Shown here: one piece after another, positions 14,664 to 24,598 of the stretch
How the letters are laid out: each line of letters opens with the position of its first letter
Numbering within the stretch: position 1 is the stretch's first letter
From: Pseudomonadaceae bacterium SI-3
GTDB lineage: Bacteria; Pseudomonadota; Gammaproteobacteria; Pseudomonadales; Pseudomonadaceae
Assembly: GCA_004010935.1 (NCBI GenBank)
Contig: CP026511.1
Span: 992,001-1,056,000 of the forward strand
Reading direction: 5' to 3'
Length of the DNA: 64,000 nt
The notes under the pieces: generated by a model
Databases searched by the model: none
What the model was told of the DNA's origin: nothing
The model's input: only the letters and a program-made list of their open reading frames with translations
Translations under genes and position numbers: made by a program

Positions 14664-15122
14664 TTAACTGGTGCTCAGGCGGTGGCGTTGCAGCGGTCCT
14701 CAAGTACTGCAATACGCATATGTGTTGGGAGTGGCGCTCGGATTTTCCTACTGCAAAGCAGGGATGTTTGTCGGGCCTCGTGTTACGGGCCTCCGAGGTT
14801 TATTGCCGGCTTCAGCTGTGCGCATGACAGCTGAAGCTGTGTCTTTGGCGTGGGGGAGAGGAAAGACCCTGCTGGTACGGAATAGGAGTCCATACGTTTC
14901 TTTAGCAGCCTTGTTGCAGGCGAGCAGGCGCAAAAGGCCTGCGAGATGCTGGCGATACCCCGATGAGGTACCCAGAAAGTCCATTTGCTAACAGCAGATG
15001 GACTTCGGATTCTTAACGCCGTAACTGGGGCAGCGTGACGATCCCATGGAGTCCTATGAACGTCCGAGGGATGCCTGATTTTTACCAAGCGGGAATCGGT
15101 ATTGCAAGCCCAGGCAGTGAGC
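14664..15122. other. Non-coding region between alpA-type and integrase genes
   Basis: No convincing gene; open frames on both strands are arginine- and serine-rich shadows. The region contains the hairpin at 14977-15005 and probably the integrase-proximal regulatory and arm-binding sites. Confidence 0.45.
14977..15005. repeat. Near-perfect 13-bp inverted repeat, 3-nt loop
   Basis: AAGTCCATTTGCT and AGCAGATGGACTT pair with one G-T wobble around the loop AAC. It lies 117 bp past the integrase stop. There is no T-run for a classical terminator, so it may be a recombination accessory site or a transcript-stabilising hairpin. Confidence 0.55.
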
Positions 15123-16328
15123 TCAGGCCTTGATCGCATCTAGGTAATCTGACCAGCGCTGCATCATGTCGCGTCGTTCTGGCAGAAATGACGTTCGGTC
15201 GTACGCCCGTCCCAACGGATTTTTTACCGTGTGAGCAAGCTGATGCTCCAGGAGATCGGGGCGAAATCCCAGCACCTCAGCACCTATGGTTCTCGCTGTT
15301 GCACGAAAGCCGTGCCCAGTCATTTCGTCGCCGCTGATGTCCATGCGGCGTAACGCGCTGAGAACGGCATTGTTGGACATCGGTCGGTCGCCTCCTCGGG
15401 CCGAGGGGAAGGTATACCGATGCCTGCCGGTGAGCGGTTTCAGTTCGCGTAGAACAGCGACTGCTTGTTGGCTGAGGGGAACCAGGTGATCTGGGCGATC
15501 CTGTTTGGTAGCAGTTAGCCCTTTCATCTTGTGACCAGGAATCAACCACTCGCCAGCATCCAGATTGACCTCCGACCATTCCATATGTCGAAGGTCTCCG
15601 GGCCGGCAGAACAGCAACGGGGCCAGTTTTAAGGCACAACAGACAGGCATTGTTCCGCTGTAGCTATCTAGTGCTTTAAGCAGTGCGCCGAGTTTTTCAG
15701 GATCGGTCACGGCAGCAAAATGTTTCACCCGCTTGGCTGGGAGCGTACGTGAGAGATTGCCAATCTGGTTGGGTGGGGTGATACCGGCAGCTTCGGCGAA
15801 CTCGAAAATCTGTTTGTAGATTTGGGCTACACGACGTGCCGTCTCGCGAGCACCGCGCTTGATGATGCGCTGGAGGTTTTCGACCAGCATGGGCGTGCTG
15901 ATGCTGCTGATCGGAAGTTTTCCCAACCAGGGGTAGGCATTGAGCTCAAGGCGCTGCCTTACTGTGCGGGTGTACTCCGGATCCCAGGAGGATTCGCGAA
16001 CAGTGAGCCATTGCTTGGCGACCGATTCAAAGGTGTGCTGGTGATCGAGCTGGCTGACCACTTTGGCCATGCGTCTTTGCAGCGAAGGGTCTTGGCCGCC
16101 GGCAAGCTGAACACGAGCGTCATCACGCTTGCGACGAGCATCCTGTAAGCCGACCTCTGGGTAAACGCCAAGAGCAAGGCGTTTTTCCTTGCCCAGAAAG
16201 CGGTACTTCAAGCGCCAGTAACGGCCTCCATTAGGCTGCACTTCAAGATACAAACCCTGTTCGTCATACAGCCGGTAGGGCTTGTCCTGGGGCTTGGCGT
16301 TGCGGCAGTTGGTGTCTTTCAAGGGCAT
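15123..16328 (-). CDS. P4-type tyrosine integrase
   Basis: A 401-residue phage-type integrase. The start at 16328 (MPLKDTNCRNAK) is preferred; an in-frame GTG at 16337 is also possible. The N-terminal arm-binding domain (DUF4102-like) covers about 1-90 and the core-binding SAM-like domain about 100-200. The catalytic domain has Arg in FCRPGDLRHMEW, HGFRATART (H-x-x-R), His in EHQLAH and the tyrosine in RAYDRTSF. It lies 173 bp from the 3' end of ssrA and is read away from it, the arrangement of islands inserted in tmRNA. It would catalyse integration into and excision from the ssrA 3' end. Confidence 0.93.
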   Translation of the reverse strand: MPLKDTNCRNAKPQDKPYRLYDEQGLYLEVQPNGGRYWRLKYRFLGKEKRLALGVYPEVGLQDARRKRDDARVQLAGGQDPSLQRRMAKVVSQLDHQHTFESVAKQWLTVRESSWDPEYTRTVRQRLELNAYPWLGKLPISSISTPMLVENLQRIIKRGARETARRVAQIYKQIFEFAEAAGITPPNQIGNLSRTLPAKRVKHFAAVTDPEKLGALLKALDSYSGTMPVCCALKLAPLLFCRPGDLRHMEWSEVNLDAGEWLIPGHKMKGLTATKQDRPDHLVPLSQQAVAVLRELKPLTGRHRYTFPSARGGDRPMSNNAVLSALRRMDISGDEMTGHGFRATARTIGAEVLGFRPDLLEHQLAHTVKNPLGRAYDRTSFLPERRDMMQRWSDYLDAIKA

Positions 16329-16430
16329 TGGGGGCACATCCTCTCCGAGCGAGCTGATGAGCGTTTTATGCCCCCATATGTGCCCCCGTCAACCGTGGGA
16401 TGCCCTGGGATTAGATAGCAAAACGTGGGC

Positions 16431-16477
16431 AATAAAAAAGCCGTAAAGCTTTGATTTCTCTGGGCTTTACGGCTTTT
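16431..16477 (-). terminator. tmRNA terminator
   Basis: AAAAGCCGTAAAG (16436-16448) pairs with CTTTACGGCTTTT (16465-16477). On the minus strand, downstream of ssrA, the hairpin is followed by a TTTTTTATT run. It lies on the element side of the attachment site, so the element may have supplied or rebuilt it. Confidence 0.75.
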
Positions 16478-16501
16478 CTGGGTCTTCCTGGGAAGACAAA
16501 A

Positions 16502-16880
16502 TGGTGGAGCCGGGGGGATTTGAACCCCCGTCCGCCAGCTCTCCACTGTCGGTACTACATGCGTAGCCAAATCTATTGAGTTAACTCCGCGCCGCCCGAT
16601 TGGCAGGGTGCTTGGAGCGAGCTGCATGAGTTTTAGCCGTTACGTCTGCAGCGAACTTGGCGGCGATCCTGTTCTATCTGACAGTCATTTCGGGTTTACA
16701 GGCATCCCCTAGTGACCGCTGGCGCCGAAGCGACCAGATGAAGGTTAGGCGGCTAGCGCGTACCCTTCGTAGTTGTCGTCGTTGGCAACTATAAGTTTGC
16801 AACAGTGGATTTACGAGTTCTGTTACCAACTCGGCATGCACCTAGAGCTTTGTTACCGGCGTCGAATCCTAATCGGCCCC
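16502..16880 (-). ncRNA. ssrA: Transfer-messenger RNA (tmRNA)
   Basis: The 379-nt gene starts GGGGCCGATTAGGATTCGAC (16880-16861) and ends with the tRNA-like TGGAGCC...GGCTCCACCA, with CCA encoded at 16504-16502. The tag frame (16786-16745) reads ANDDNYEGYALAA followed by TAA. tmRNA rescues stalled ribosomes together with SmpB, encoded at 24599-25081, and tags the nascent peptide for proteolysis. Its 3' end is the attachment site of the island to the left, and it remains intact, as expected when the element restores the sequence. Confidence 0.96.
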
Positions 16881-17037
16881 ATGAAGCGTGTCGCTGCCTC
16901 ATGTGTTGCGCAGTGTACGCCATAAGGTCTAGCTACGTCGAACGCTTGATTCCCTAGATTAGGGCGGCTCGTCGAAATTCAAGGGTGAACAGAGAATCGG
17001 CAAGGCCAACTGCTCGCGGCCCTGCCTAGCGGGCGTA

Positions 17038-17346
17038 TCAGTTACCGGTGCCTGATCCGGTGCCGCTGGTGCCTGTGCTGCCGGAGCTGCCTGGTCCTTC
17101 CAGCCTGCGCAGTGCTTGGGTGGTGTGCACGATGCAGTTTTCGACGTCGCCAGCTTGCTGCGCCTGGCGCGCTTGCTTGATCAGCTCTTGAACTTCGCTG
17201 CGAGCCGGCTCACCGAGCGTGGCACTGTTGGTGGCCATGTCGTCTTCGATTTCCTGCATGTTCAACTGACATAGGTTCTTGTCGTCGGCGAACACGGCGG
17301 GGCTGGCGATCAGGGCAGCGGCGGCAAGTAGGGCAAATTTCTTCAT
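17038..17346 (-). CDS. Small secreted hypothetical protein
   Basis: 102 residues with a clear signal peptide (KKFALLAAAALIASPAVFA, cleavage near 20), a helical middle with two Cys (CQLNMQEIEDD, VENCIVHTTQALRR) that could form a disulphide, and a Gly/Ser/Thr-rich tail. The start has GGAGG 6-7 bases upstream. Probably periplasmic; no function is recognised. It lies between ssrA and the lactate operon on the same strand. Confidence 0.7.
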   Translation of the reverse strand: MKKFALLAAAALIASPAVFADDKNLCQLNMQEIEDDMATNSATLGEPARSEVQELIKQARQAQQAGDVENCIVHTTQALRRLEGPGSSGSTGTSGTGSGTGN

Positions 17347-17511
17347 AAAGTCCTCCAGGGAGTTAACTTCCCGGCGGGCCTGCCTGTTTCTGCAAATTGC
17401 GCGGCGGCGCCGAGGCGGGTGAGCCTCTGTTGAAACTGGGCTCCTAACTTCCGACTGCGGCTGCGCTGAAGCGTTTCATTCATGTGCGCCCGCCGCGGCG
17501 CAGAGACCCTC

Positions 17512-20349
17512 TCATACCTGTGCTGCAGCCGCTCTGGCCCGGCTGTTTCGGTTAACCAGATAAACCAGCCCGTGATAGTCGATCCCGCCATGTTGTGACA
17601 GGCCGATTTCACAGGTTCGGCTAGTGGAGATGCCCTCTTCGCAGATCTGCACAGCGTCTTTCAGGCTGCGCAGAGCGTGCGCATTGAGCTCGGGGGTGGT
17701 GAAGCCTTTGTCGCCAGCAAAGCCACAACAATGGATACCTTCTGGCACGACCACCTCCTTGGCGCAGCGGCGTGCGATATCAATCAGGGCCTGGGCTTCG
17801 CCGAGGTGTTGTGTACTGCAGGTGACGTGCACAGCAATCGGCGCGTCCTGCGGCTCGAAATCCAGCTTGTCGATCAGATGCATGCGGATGAAGCGCACCG
17901 GATCGAAAACCTGCAGACGATCATCCGCCAGGTCTTGAACCAGGCGCAGCGTGCACGGGCTGGTGTCGCAGTAGATCGGATCGAGCCCGCCGCGGCTGGC
18001 CTTTAGCAGGGCATCGAGCGTTTGCTGACGCTTTTGTTCGGCCTGGTCGGCGTAGCCTTTGGAGGCAAATGGCTGGCCGCAGCAAAGGTTGTTTAGCTCA
18101 TCGGGAAAGACGACTTGGTAGCCGGCTTTCTCCAGAAGCGCACGGGTGGTGTCGAGCAGTGGCTCTTGTTCTTGATCGCGTGCTGCGGGACCCATGGCTC
18201 GCGAAACGCAGGCGGCGAGGTAAACCACGCGCGGACGTTGGTCCTGCGACGATGGTCTGGGCAGATGAAGCCGCTGTAGAGGCTGCGGTGTGGCTGGCGT
18301 CCACTGAGGTACACGACCTTTGCTGGCGTTGGTCAACGCTGCGGACGTCTTGCTCAGCAGGCGGGTGCCCATCATCAGGTGTGCACCATTGGCGACATGC
18401 AGCATGAACCGTGCGCCCTGCACGGCGGTGCTGAAATGCTCGGCCAACCAGCTGGCGGCGCGGGTACTCTCCGCATTGCGACCGCGCAGTTTGCGAACCA
18501 GATCGCCCGTGTTGATACCGACCGGGCATCGCTGTGCGCAAAGCCCGGTCGCGGCGCAGGTCTCGACGCCGTGGTAGTCGTAGAGTCGCTCGAGCTCGCT
18601 TGTGTCGATGCCGGCCCGCTTCTTCGCTTGAATATCGCGCCATACGACAATGCGCTGGCGCGGCGTCAAGGTCAGTCCGTTTGACGGGCACACCGGTTCG
18701 CAGAAACCGCACTCGATGCATTTGTCGATGATCTCGTCGGCAGCCGGCATCGGCTTGAGGTGCTTGAGGTGTATCTGTGGGTCTTCGCTGAGCACCACGT
18801 CCGGGTTGAGGATGCCTTGCGGGTCCAGCAGGCGCTTGATCTGCCACATCAGTTGGTACGCCTCGTGACCCCATTCCAACTCGACGAAAGGCGCCATGTT
18901 ACGGCCGGTACCATGCTCGGCCTTCAGTGCACCACCGAACTCCACCGCAACCAGTTGTGTCACGTCTTGCATGAAGGCTTCGTAGCGGGCGACCTGCAGC
19001 GGATCGTCGAAGCCCTGGGTAAAGACGAAGTGCAGATTGCCTTCCAGAGCGTGGCCAAAGAGGATGGCCTCGCTGTAGGCGTGTTTCTCGAACAACTGGA
19101 TCAGACGGTTAACCCCCTCGGCGAGGCGCTCGATGGGGAAGGTCACGTCCTCGATGATCACAGTGGTGCCGGTCTGGCGCACCGCACCTACGGCCGGGAA
19201 AGTGTCCTTGCGGATCTTCCAGAGCTGGTTGTAGACCGCTGGGTCTTCGCTAAAGTCGACCTGCTTTTCCACGGGGAAGTGGGCTATCGACGTCATGATC
19301 AGATTGATCTGCTCGTGCAGCAGCGACTGGCTGGCTGCTCGCGACTCGATCAGCAGCGCACAGGCGCCTGCCGATAACGCCTTGACCCATTCCGGCATGC
19401 CGGCCTTGTTTTCTACCGAGCGCAGGCTGCGGCGGTCGAGCAGTTCCACTGCCGAGACGGGCTGTTGCTTGAGCACCGGTACGGCCAGGCAGCAGGATTC
19501 CACATCGGGGAACACGACCAGCGCGCTGGCCTTGTGCGGATGATCCGGCACCGTGTCGTAGGTCACCGCGCTGATAAAGCCCAGCGTGCCCTCGGAGCCG
19601 ACCATCAGGTGGTTGAGGATGTCGAGCGGCTCGTCATAGTCGACCAACGCGTTCAGCGAAAAGCCCGTGGTGTTCTTCAGGCGGTACTTGTGGCGAATCT
19701 TTGCAGCCAGATCGGTGTTGGCGCGCGTGGTGCGGCCGAGCTCTGCAAGCTGATCGAGCATGTTGCCGTGCGTCTGTCCAAAGAACGCGACGCTCGCCTG
19801 GTCTTCGCTGTCGACTACGCTGCCGTCGGCCAGCACCAGGCGCAGGCCAGCAAGGGTTTTATAGCTGTTCTGTGCCGTTCCGCAGCACATGCCGCTGGAA
19901 TTATTGGCGACGATCCCGCCGATCTTGGCCGCGTTGATCGAGGCTGGGTCCGGGCCGATCTTGCGCTGCATAGGCGCCAGAACTGCATTGGCGTTGGCGC
20001 CGATCACGCCCGGCTGCAGGCGAATCTGCGCGCCGCCGTTACGAACTTCGCGCCCGTTCCAGTTATCGCCCAGCACGATCAGCACCGAGTCGGAAATCGC
20101 CTGACCGGACAGGCTGGTGCCGGCGGCGCGAAAGGTGACTGGCACCCGCGCGCCATGCGCTAGCTTGAGCAAGCCCACCACTTCCTCCTCGGACTCGACC
20201 CGTACCACCAACTTGGGAATCAGCCGGTAGAAGCTGGCGTCTGTGCCGAAGGCCAGCGTCGAAAGCGGATCGTCGAAGCGCCGTTCAGCCGGTATCAGCT
20301 TTTCCACGGCGGCGAGAAAGTCGGTCGGTAGAGCGGCAGGCGCGTTCAT
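17512..20349 (-). CDS. dld: FAD/Fe-S D-lactate dehydrogenase
   Basis: A 945-residue protein combining an FAD-linked oxidase N-terminal half (GTSLSGQAISDS and SSGMCCGTAQNSY in the FAD-binding PCMH domain, about 40-270), an FAD oxidase C domain (to about 510), two 4Fe-4S motifs (CIECGFCEPVCP near 543 and CAATGLCAQRCPVG near 598) and Cys-rich CCG repeats in the last 250 residues. This is the quinone-linked D-lactate dehydrogenase type found in pseudomonads. The start at 20349 has GGAGC 7 bases upstream; the frame stays open to 20394. It follows lldD by 72 bp, in the order lldP-lldD-dld, completing oxidation of both lactate isomers to pyruvate at the membrane. Confidence 0.88.
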   Translation of the reverse strand: MNAPAALPTDFLAAVEKLIPAERRFDDPLSTLAFGTDASFYRLIPKLVVRVESEEEVVGLLKLAHGARVPVTFRAAGTSLSGQAISDSVLIVLGDNWNGREVRNGGAQIRLQPGVIGANANAVLAPMQRKIGPDPASINAAKIGGIVANNSSGMCCGTAQNSYKTLAGLRLVLADGSVVDSEDQASVAFFGQTHGNMLDQLAELGRTTRANTDLAAKIRHKYRLKNTTGFSLNALVDYDEPLDILNHLMVGSEGTLGFISAVTYDTVPDHPHKASALVVFPDVESCCLAVPVLKQQPVSAVELLDRRSLRSVENKAGMPEWVKALSAGACALLIESRAASQSLLHEQINLIMTSIAHFPVEKQVDFSEDPAVYNQLWKIRKDTFPAVGAVRQTGTTVIIEDVTFPIERLAEGVNRLIQLFEKHAYSEAILFGHALEGNLHFVFTQGFDDPLQVARYEAFMQDVTQLVAVEFGGALKAEHGTGRNMAPFVELEWGHEAYQLMWQIKRLLDPQGILNPDVVLSEDPQIHLKHLKPMPAADEIIDKCIECGFCEPVCPSNGLTLTPRQRIVVWRDIQAKKRAGIDTSELERLYDYHGVETCAATGLCAQRCPVGINTGDLVRKLRGRNAESTRAASWLAEHFSTAVQGARFMLHVANGAHLMMGTRLLSKTSAALTNASKGRVPQWTPATPQPLQRLHLPRPSSQDQRPRVVYLAACVSRAMGPAARDQEQEPLLDTTRALLEKAGYQVVFPDELNNLCCGQPFASKGYADQAEQKRQQTLDALLKASRGGLDPIYCDTSPCTLRLVQDLADDRLQVFDPVRFIRMHLIDKLDFEPQDAPIAVHVTCSTQHLGEAQALIDIARRCAKEVVVPEGIHCCGFAGDKGFTTPELNAHALRSLKDAVQICEEGISTSRTCEIGLSQHGGIDYHGLVYLVNRNSRARAAAAQV

Positions 20350-20421
20350 TTTCGGGCTCCGGTAGGAGAAGCGGGCCGCGTCGGTGTGCCACACGGCCTT
20401 CTGGATGGAACCAGCCAGACG

Positions 20422-21591
20422 TCAGTCGACGTGGCGGCTGGTCTGATAGTGGTCCACTTCGCGCACCAGCGAGTCGGCGCTGATTTCGCTGATGGTCTTG
20501 GCGCCGGTCAGAACCATCGCAACACGCATTTCCTTCTCGATGAGGTTGAGGAGGTTGGTCACCCCCGCTTCGCCATCGACCGCCAGGGCGTAGGCGAAGG
20601 CGCGGCCGAGCAGCACGGTATCCGCGCCAAGGGCGATCATCCGCACTACATCGAGGCCGTTGCGGATGCCCGAGTCGGCCAGGATTTTCAGGTCACCCTT
20701 GACCGCGTCGGCAATTGCCGGCATCGCGCGGGCACTGGACAGTACGCCGTCGAGCTGACGTCCGCCGTGGTTGGAGACGATGATGCCGTCGGCACCGAAG
20801 GTCACGGCGTCGCGGGCGTCTTCGGGATCGAGAATGCCTTTGATCACCATCGGGCCGTCCCAGAACTCGCGGATCCACTCCAGGTCCTTCCAGGAGATCG
20901 ACGGATCGAAGTTGGCCGCGAGCCAGCCGATGTAGTCTTCGAGGCCTGTGGTGTGCCCACGGTAGGTGGTGATGTTGCCGAGGTCGTGCGGCTTGCCGTG
21001 CAGCCCAACGTCCCAAGCCCAGAAGGGGTGCGTCATGGCTTGCAAAATGCGCCGCATGCTGGCGTTGGGGCCACTCATGCCCGAATGCGCGTCGCGGTAA
21101 CGGGCGCCGGGTGTCGGCATATCAACGGTGAAGACCAGGGTAGTAACGCCCGCGGCCTTTGCGCGCTCCAGTGCGTTTTTCATGAAGCCGCGGTCTTTCA
21201 GCACGTAGAGCTGGAACCACATCGGCCGCTTGATTGCCGGCGCGACTTCCTCGATCGGGCAAACCGATACGGTGGACAAGGTGAAAGGAATCCCTTTCTT
21301 GTCTGCAGCGCGAGCGGCCTGGACTTCACCGCGGCGGGCGAGCATGCCTGTCAGACCGACCGGGGCAAGGGCCACCGGCATCGACAAGGTTTCGCCGAAC
21401 AGCTGGGTCTCCAAGCTGAGCTCCGACATGTTGCGCAACACGCGTTGGCGTAGGGCGATGCTGGCCAGATCCTCGACGTTGCGCCGCAGGGTGTGCTCGG
21501 CATAGGCGCCGCCGTCGACATAGTGAAAGAGGAAAGGCGGCAGTTTGCGTTTCGCGGCGGCGCGGTAATCCGTGGAGGCAGAGATGATCAT
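20422..21591 (-). CDS. lldD: L-lactate dehydrogenase (FMN, quinone-linked)
   Basis: A 389-residue member of the FMN alpha-hydroxyacid dehydrogenase family. Visible landmarks are the N-terminal [19 protein letters not shown] in the FMN barrel, the catalytic-base region [11 protein letters not shown], and [19 protein letters not shown] with the flavin phosphate site. It oxidises L-lactate to pyruvate and passes electrons to the quinone pool. The start has GGTGAG upstream. It is the second structural gene of the lactate operon; a strong hairpin lies in the 171-bp gap after lldP. Confidence 0.93.
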   Translation of the reverse strand: MIISASTDYRAAAKRKLPPFLFHYVDGGAYAEHTLRRNVEDLASIALRQRVLRNMSELSLETQLFGETLSMPVALAPVGLTGMLARRGEVQAARAADKKGIPFTLSTVSVCPIEEVAPAIKRPMWFQLYVLKDRGFMKNALERAKAAGVTTLVFTVDMPTPGARYRDAHSGMSGPNASMRRILQAMTHPFWAWDVGLHGKPHDLGNITTYRGHTTGLEDYIGWLAANFDPSISWKDLEWIREFWDGPMVIKGILDPEDARDAVTFGADGIIVSNHGGRQLDGVLSSARAMPAIADAVKGDLKILADSGIRNGLDVVRMIALGADTVLLGRAFAYALAVDGEAGVTNLLNLIEKEMRVAMVLTGAKTISEISADSLVREVDHYQTSRHVD

Positions 21592-21719
21592 CGTGTGTTC
21601 TCACCGAATGAAACGAGGTAGGTCTCGTGGTGCTCTCGTATACGACGAGAGGGCTTGTTCAGTCTGACGCTTCGATCCAGTGCCGAGGCGAATCGCGCGA
21701 CCAGAGGGAGATTCCAAAC

Positions 21720-21751
21720 GACTCTGCCCCGAGTTCAATCGGGGCAGAGTC
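21720..21751. repeat. Perfect 13-bp hairpin in lldP-lldD gap
   Basis: GACTCTGCCCCGA (21720-21732) pairs perfectly with TCGGGGCAGAGTC (21739-21751) around GTTCAA. It lies 12 bases past the lldP stop with no T-run, so it more likely stabilises the lldP message or attenuates expression than fully terminates. Confidence 0.6.
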
Positions 21752-21762
21752 CGTGCATTACA

Positions 21763-23457
21763 TCAGACGCCGACCAGTGGGTCCGTCACGCCCATCAGGT
21801 AAATGGCGATCATGCCGATCATGCCGGTGGCCAGCACGTAGTACAGGGTAGGCCAAACGGTCTTGCGCAGTGTGATGCCTTCGCGGCCGAGTAGGCCTAC
21901 GGTGGCCGAAGCAGCAACCACGTTGTGGATCGCGACCATGTTGCCCGCAGCGGCGCCGACGGCCTGAATCGCTACGATCATCGCCCCGGAGATACCCAGC
22001 GACTGCGCAACACCGAACTGGAATTGGCTGAACATCATGTTGCTGACGGTGTTCGACCCGGCGAGAAACGCGCCTAGCGCGCCGACCGAAGGCGCCAGCA
22101 ACGGGTAGATGCCGCCTACGCTATCGGCCACATAACGTGCCATGGCGATTGGCATGCTTGGCAGATCACCGGCGTTGACGCCCGAGTTGATCAAGATGCG
22201 CACCATTGGCACGGTGAACAGCAGCACGAAACCTGCGCTGAGCAGAACGCTGCTCGACTCCTTCACTGCCGCCTTGAGCTCTGCGGCACGCATGCTGTGC
22301 ATGAAGAAGGTAATCAACACCACAGCAACCAGAATTCCGCCGGGTAGATAAAGTGGCTCGATGCTGGCGCTCACTCCGGTCTCACCAAGAATGTTGGCAA
22401 AGCCGATTGAAACGGACTTCAGTGCGGCGGTGACTTGGGGGAAGACGCGGCTGATGACCAGAATCGCACCGACCAATACGTAGGGCAGCCAAGCGCGGAA
22501 AGCACTCATCGGGCGCGCCGCCAGGTCGTCGAGCTTCATCTCGATGGTGCCGATCCACTCAGCTGGCCAGTCTTTAGCGTCAGCGAAATCCCAGTTCGTT
22601 TTCGGCACCAGGAAATTGAAACGAGCAGCGGTGGTGACGATGGCCAGGCCGACCAGGCCGCCAAGCAGGGACGGGAACTCGGGGCCGAGGAACACGCCAG
22701 TGGCAACGTAGGGCAGGGTGAAGGCCAGGCCGGCAAAGAGTGCGAACGGCAGTACCTCGAATCCGGCCTTCCAGCTTTTTTCCTTGCCGAAGAAGCGCGT
22801 CAGCATCATTACCATGATCAGCGGCATGACGGTGCCGACGATGGCGTGGGTGATGGCAACGCTGCTGGTGATCTGCTGCAGGAAAATCGGCCAGCTGGAG
22901 CCTTGGGCGATCAGCTGCGCACCGAGGGTCGCAGTGTCCAGTCCGCTATTTACGCCGACGATGATCGGTGTGCCGACCGCGCCGAAGGACACCGGCGTGC
23001 TCTGTACAAGCATGCCCATCAGCACCGCAGCCATGGCCGGGAATCCCACCGCAACCAGCAACGGTGCTGCAATCGCCGCGGGTGTTCCAAATCCGGATGC
23101 ACCTTCGATAAAGCAGCCGAACAGCCAGGCAATGATGATGGCCTGAATCCGACGGTCCGGGCTGATGGTGGTGAAACCTGCACGAATGGCGGTAATGCCG
23201 CCCGAATGCTTGAGAGTGTTCAGCAGTAAGATCGCGCCGAAGATGATCCACAACAGCCCCAGTGTGATGACCAGGCCTTGCAGGGTCGAGGCGATGATGC
23301 GGGTAACGCTCATGTCCCAGATGAACAGGCCAATGGCGGCAGTGAACAAGAACACGACCGGCATGGCGCGGCTGGCTGGCCAGCGCAGCCCGATCAGCAG
23401 AACGGCAGCTAGCAGGATCGGGGTAAAGGCAAACAGGGCGAGCAGTCCGTTAGACAT
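21763..23457 (-). CDS. lldP: L-lactate permease
   Basis: A 564-residue polytopic inner-membrane protein of the LctP family, with about a dozen hydrophobic spans over the whole length. Family landmarks include [22 protein letters not shown] (about 110-132) and the late segment [19 protein letters not shown]. It imports lactate with protons. The start has GGGAG 6 bases upstream. It heads the lldP-lldD-dld operon, divergent from lldR, with the LldR operator in between. Confidence 0.93.
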   Translation of the reverse strand: MSNGLLALFAFTPILLAAVLLIGLRWPASRAMPVVFLFTAAIGLFIWDMSVTRIIASTLQGLVITLGLLWIIFGAILLLNTLKHSGGITAIRAGFTTISPDRRIQAIIIAWLFGCFIEGASGFGTPAAIAAPLLVAVGFPAMAAVLMGMLVQSTPVSFGAVGTPIIVGVNSGLDTATLGAQLIAQGSSWPIFLQQITSSVAITHAIVGTVMPLIMVMMLTRFFGKEKSWKAGFEVLPFALFAGLAFTLPYVATGVFLGPEFPSLLGGLVGLAIVTTAARFNFLVPKTNWDFADAKDWPAEWIGTIEMKLDDLAARPMSAFRAWLPYVLVGAILVISRVFPQVTAALKSVSIGFANILGETGVSASIEPLYLPGGILVAVVLITFFMHSMRAAELKAAVKESSSVLLSAGFVLLFTVPMVRILINSGVNAGDLPSMPIAMARYVADSVGGIYPLLAPSVGALGAFLAGSNTVSNMMFSQFQFGVAQSLGISGAMIVAIQAVGAAAGNMVAIHNVVAASATVGLLGREGITLRKTVWPTLYYVLATGMIGMIAIYLMGVTDPLVGV

Positions 23458-23573
23458 GTCAGGCTCCCAGGGTCGAATTGAGCGAATGGGGGCCCGAGCG
23501 GACCGGTGATGAACAGATAAACGGAGACCGCATGAAGTAGTCCTCTTCTTGTTGGGTACTTCCGCTTGTAAAG

Positions 23574-23584
23574 TGGTATTACCA
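23574..23584. promoter_or_regulatory. LldR operator
   Basis: TGGTATTACCA is a perfect 11-bp palindrome, extended on the right to ACCAATT, matching the TGGTnnnACCA consensus of FadR-type GntR regulators such as LldR and PdhR. It lies between the divergent lldP (start 23457) and lldR genes, where LldR represses in the absence of lactate. Confidence 0.75.
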
Positions 23585-23739
23585 ATTTACATGGGAGTCC
23601 GGCCAGCGTAAGAGGTCCGTCGGCGTTGCGTCAATTAGCTAGCTATAGACTTTGGTCGCAGCACCAGTTGTTGCGTAGGCTCAGGCGGCTGGCTACGCTG
23701 GCTTTCCATATGCAGTGGTCAAACCAATCGAGAGGCGTG

Positions 23740-24528
23740 ATGGAAGTGGGAATGGTGCGTCAGCGAAGGCTGGCCGATAACATCGTCGAGCAGCTCGAAA
23801 CGATGATTCTCGAAGGCACGCTCAAGGCCGGCGAGCGCCTGCCGGCCGAGCGTGTGCTCGCTGAACAGTTCGGTGTGTCTCGTCCATCCCTGCGAGAAGC
23901 GATCCAGAAGCTGGCGGCCAAAGGCTTACTGATCAGTCGACATGGTGGTGGCAATTTCGTCGCCGAGTCCCTGGGTTCGACCTTCAGTGATCCGCTATTG
24001 CATCTGCTCGAGAACAACGCTGATGCGCAGCGCGACTTGTTGGAATTTCGTCATACGCTCGAAGGTAGTTGCGCCTATTACGCCGCATTGCGGGCGACTG
24101 AGGTCGACCAGCAGCGTCTCGGCGAAGCGTTTGCGGCATTGCAGGACTGCTATGCGCGGGAGGGAACGGTCACTCGTGCCGAGGAGGGCGCTGCTGATGC
24201 GCGATTCCATCTGGCGATTGCCGAAGCCAGCCACAACGCGGTTCTACTGCACACCATCCGTGGTCTGTTCGATCTGCTCAAGCGCAACGTGGTGACCAAC
24301 ATCGGTGGTATGTACGCGCTGCGCAACGAAACGCGGGACATGCTCATGCGTCAGCACCAGGAGTTGTACGACGCGATCATTGCCCGTCGAGCGAACGATG
24401 CGCGCGACGTCATCCATCGACATATCAGCTACGTGCAGGAGGTGTTGGCGGAAGGCCAGCAAGAGGCTCAGCGTCTAGCGCGTGCACAGCGGCGTCAGGG
24501 GCGGTCGGAAAAGCATATAGAGAGCTGA
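23740..24528 (+). CDS. lldR: GntR-family lactate-responsive repressor
   Basis: A 262-residue FadR-subfamily regulator. The N-terminal winged helix (LPAERVLAEQFGVSRPSLREAIQKLAAKGLL) is followed by an all-helical FCD effector domain with metal-binding residues near FHLAIAEASHN and QHQELYDAI. The start at 23740 (MEVGMVRQRR) is chosen because GAGAGG precedes it; an ATG 15 bases later is possible and the frame is open back to 23626. Divergent to the lactate operon, it is expected to repress lldPD-dld and be released by lactate. Confidence 0.9.
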   Translation: MEVGMVRQRRLADNIVEQLETMILEGTLKAGERLPAERVLAEQFGVSRPSLREAIQKLAAKGLLISRHGGGNFVAESLGSTFSDPLLHLLENNADAQRDLLEFRHTLEGSCAYYAALRATEVDQQRLGEAFAALQDCYAREGTVTRAEEGAADARFHLAIAEASHNAVLLHTIRGLFDLLKRNVVTNIGGMYALRNETRDMLMRQHQELYDAIIARRANDARDVIHRHISYVQEVLAEGQQEAQRLARAQRRQGRSEKHIES

Positions 24529-24598
24529 TGCGCTGAGAGAGGCAGCTAAGCAGTCCGGTCGACTGAGCGGGGCAGGCCCGCTCGGTGACGTGAAAGGC

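Noticed and set aside
14671..14991. Possible gene between AlpA and integrase genes
   Set aside because: Composition is Arg/Ser/Cys-rich, there is no ribosome binding site and overlapping frames are equally open.
1..16500. Second attachment repeat of the ssrA element inside the window
   Set aside because: No repeat of the tmRNA 3' end was found by eye on either strand; a computed search is needed to be sure.
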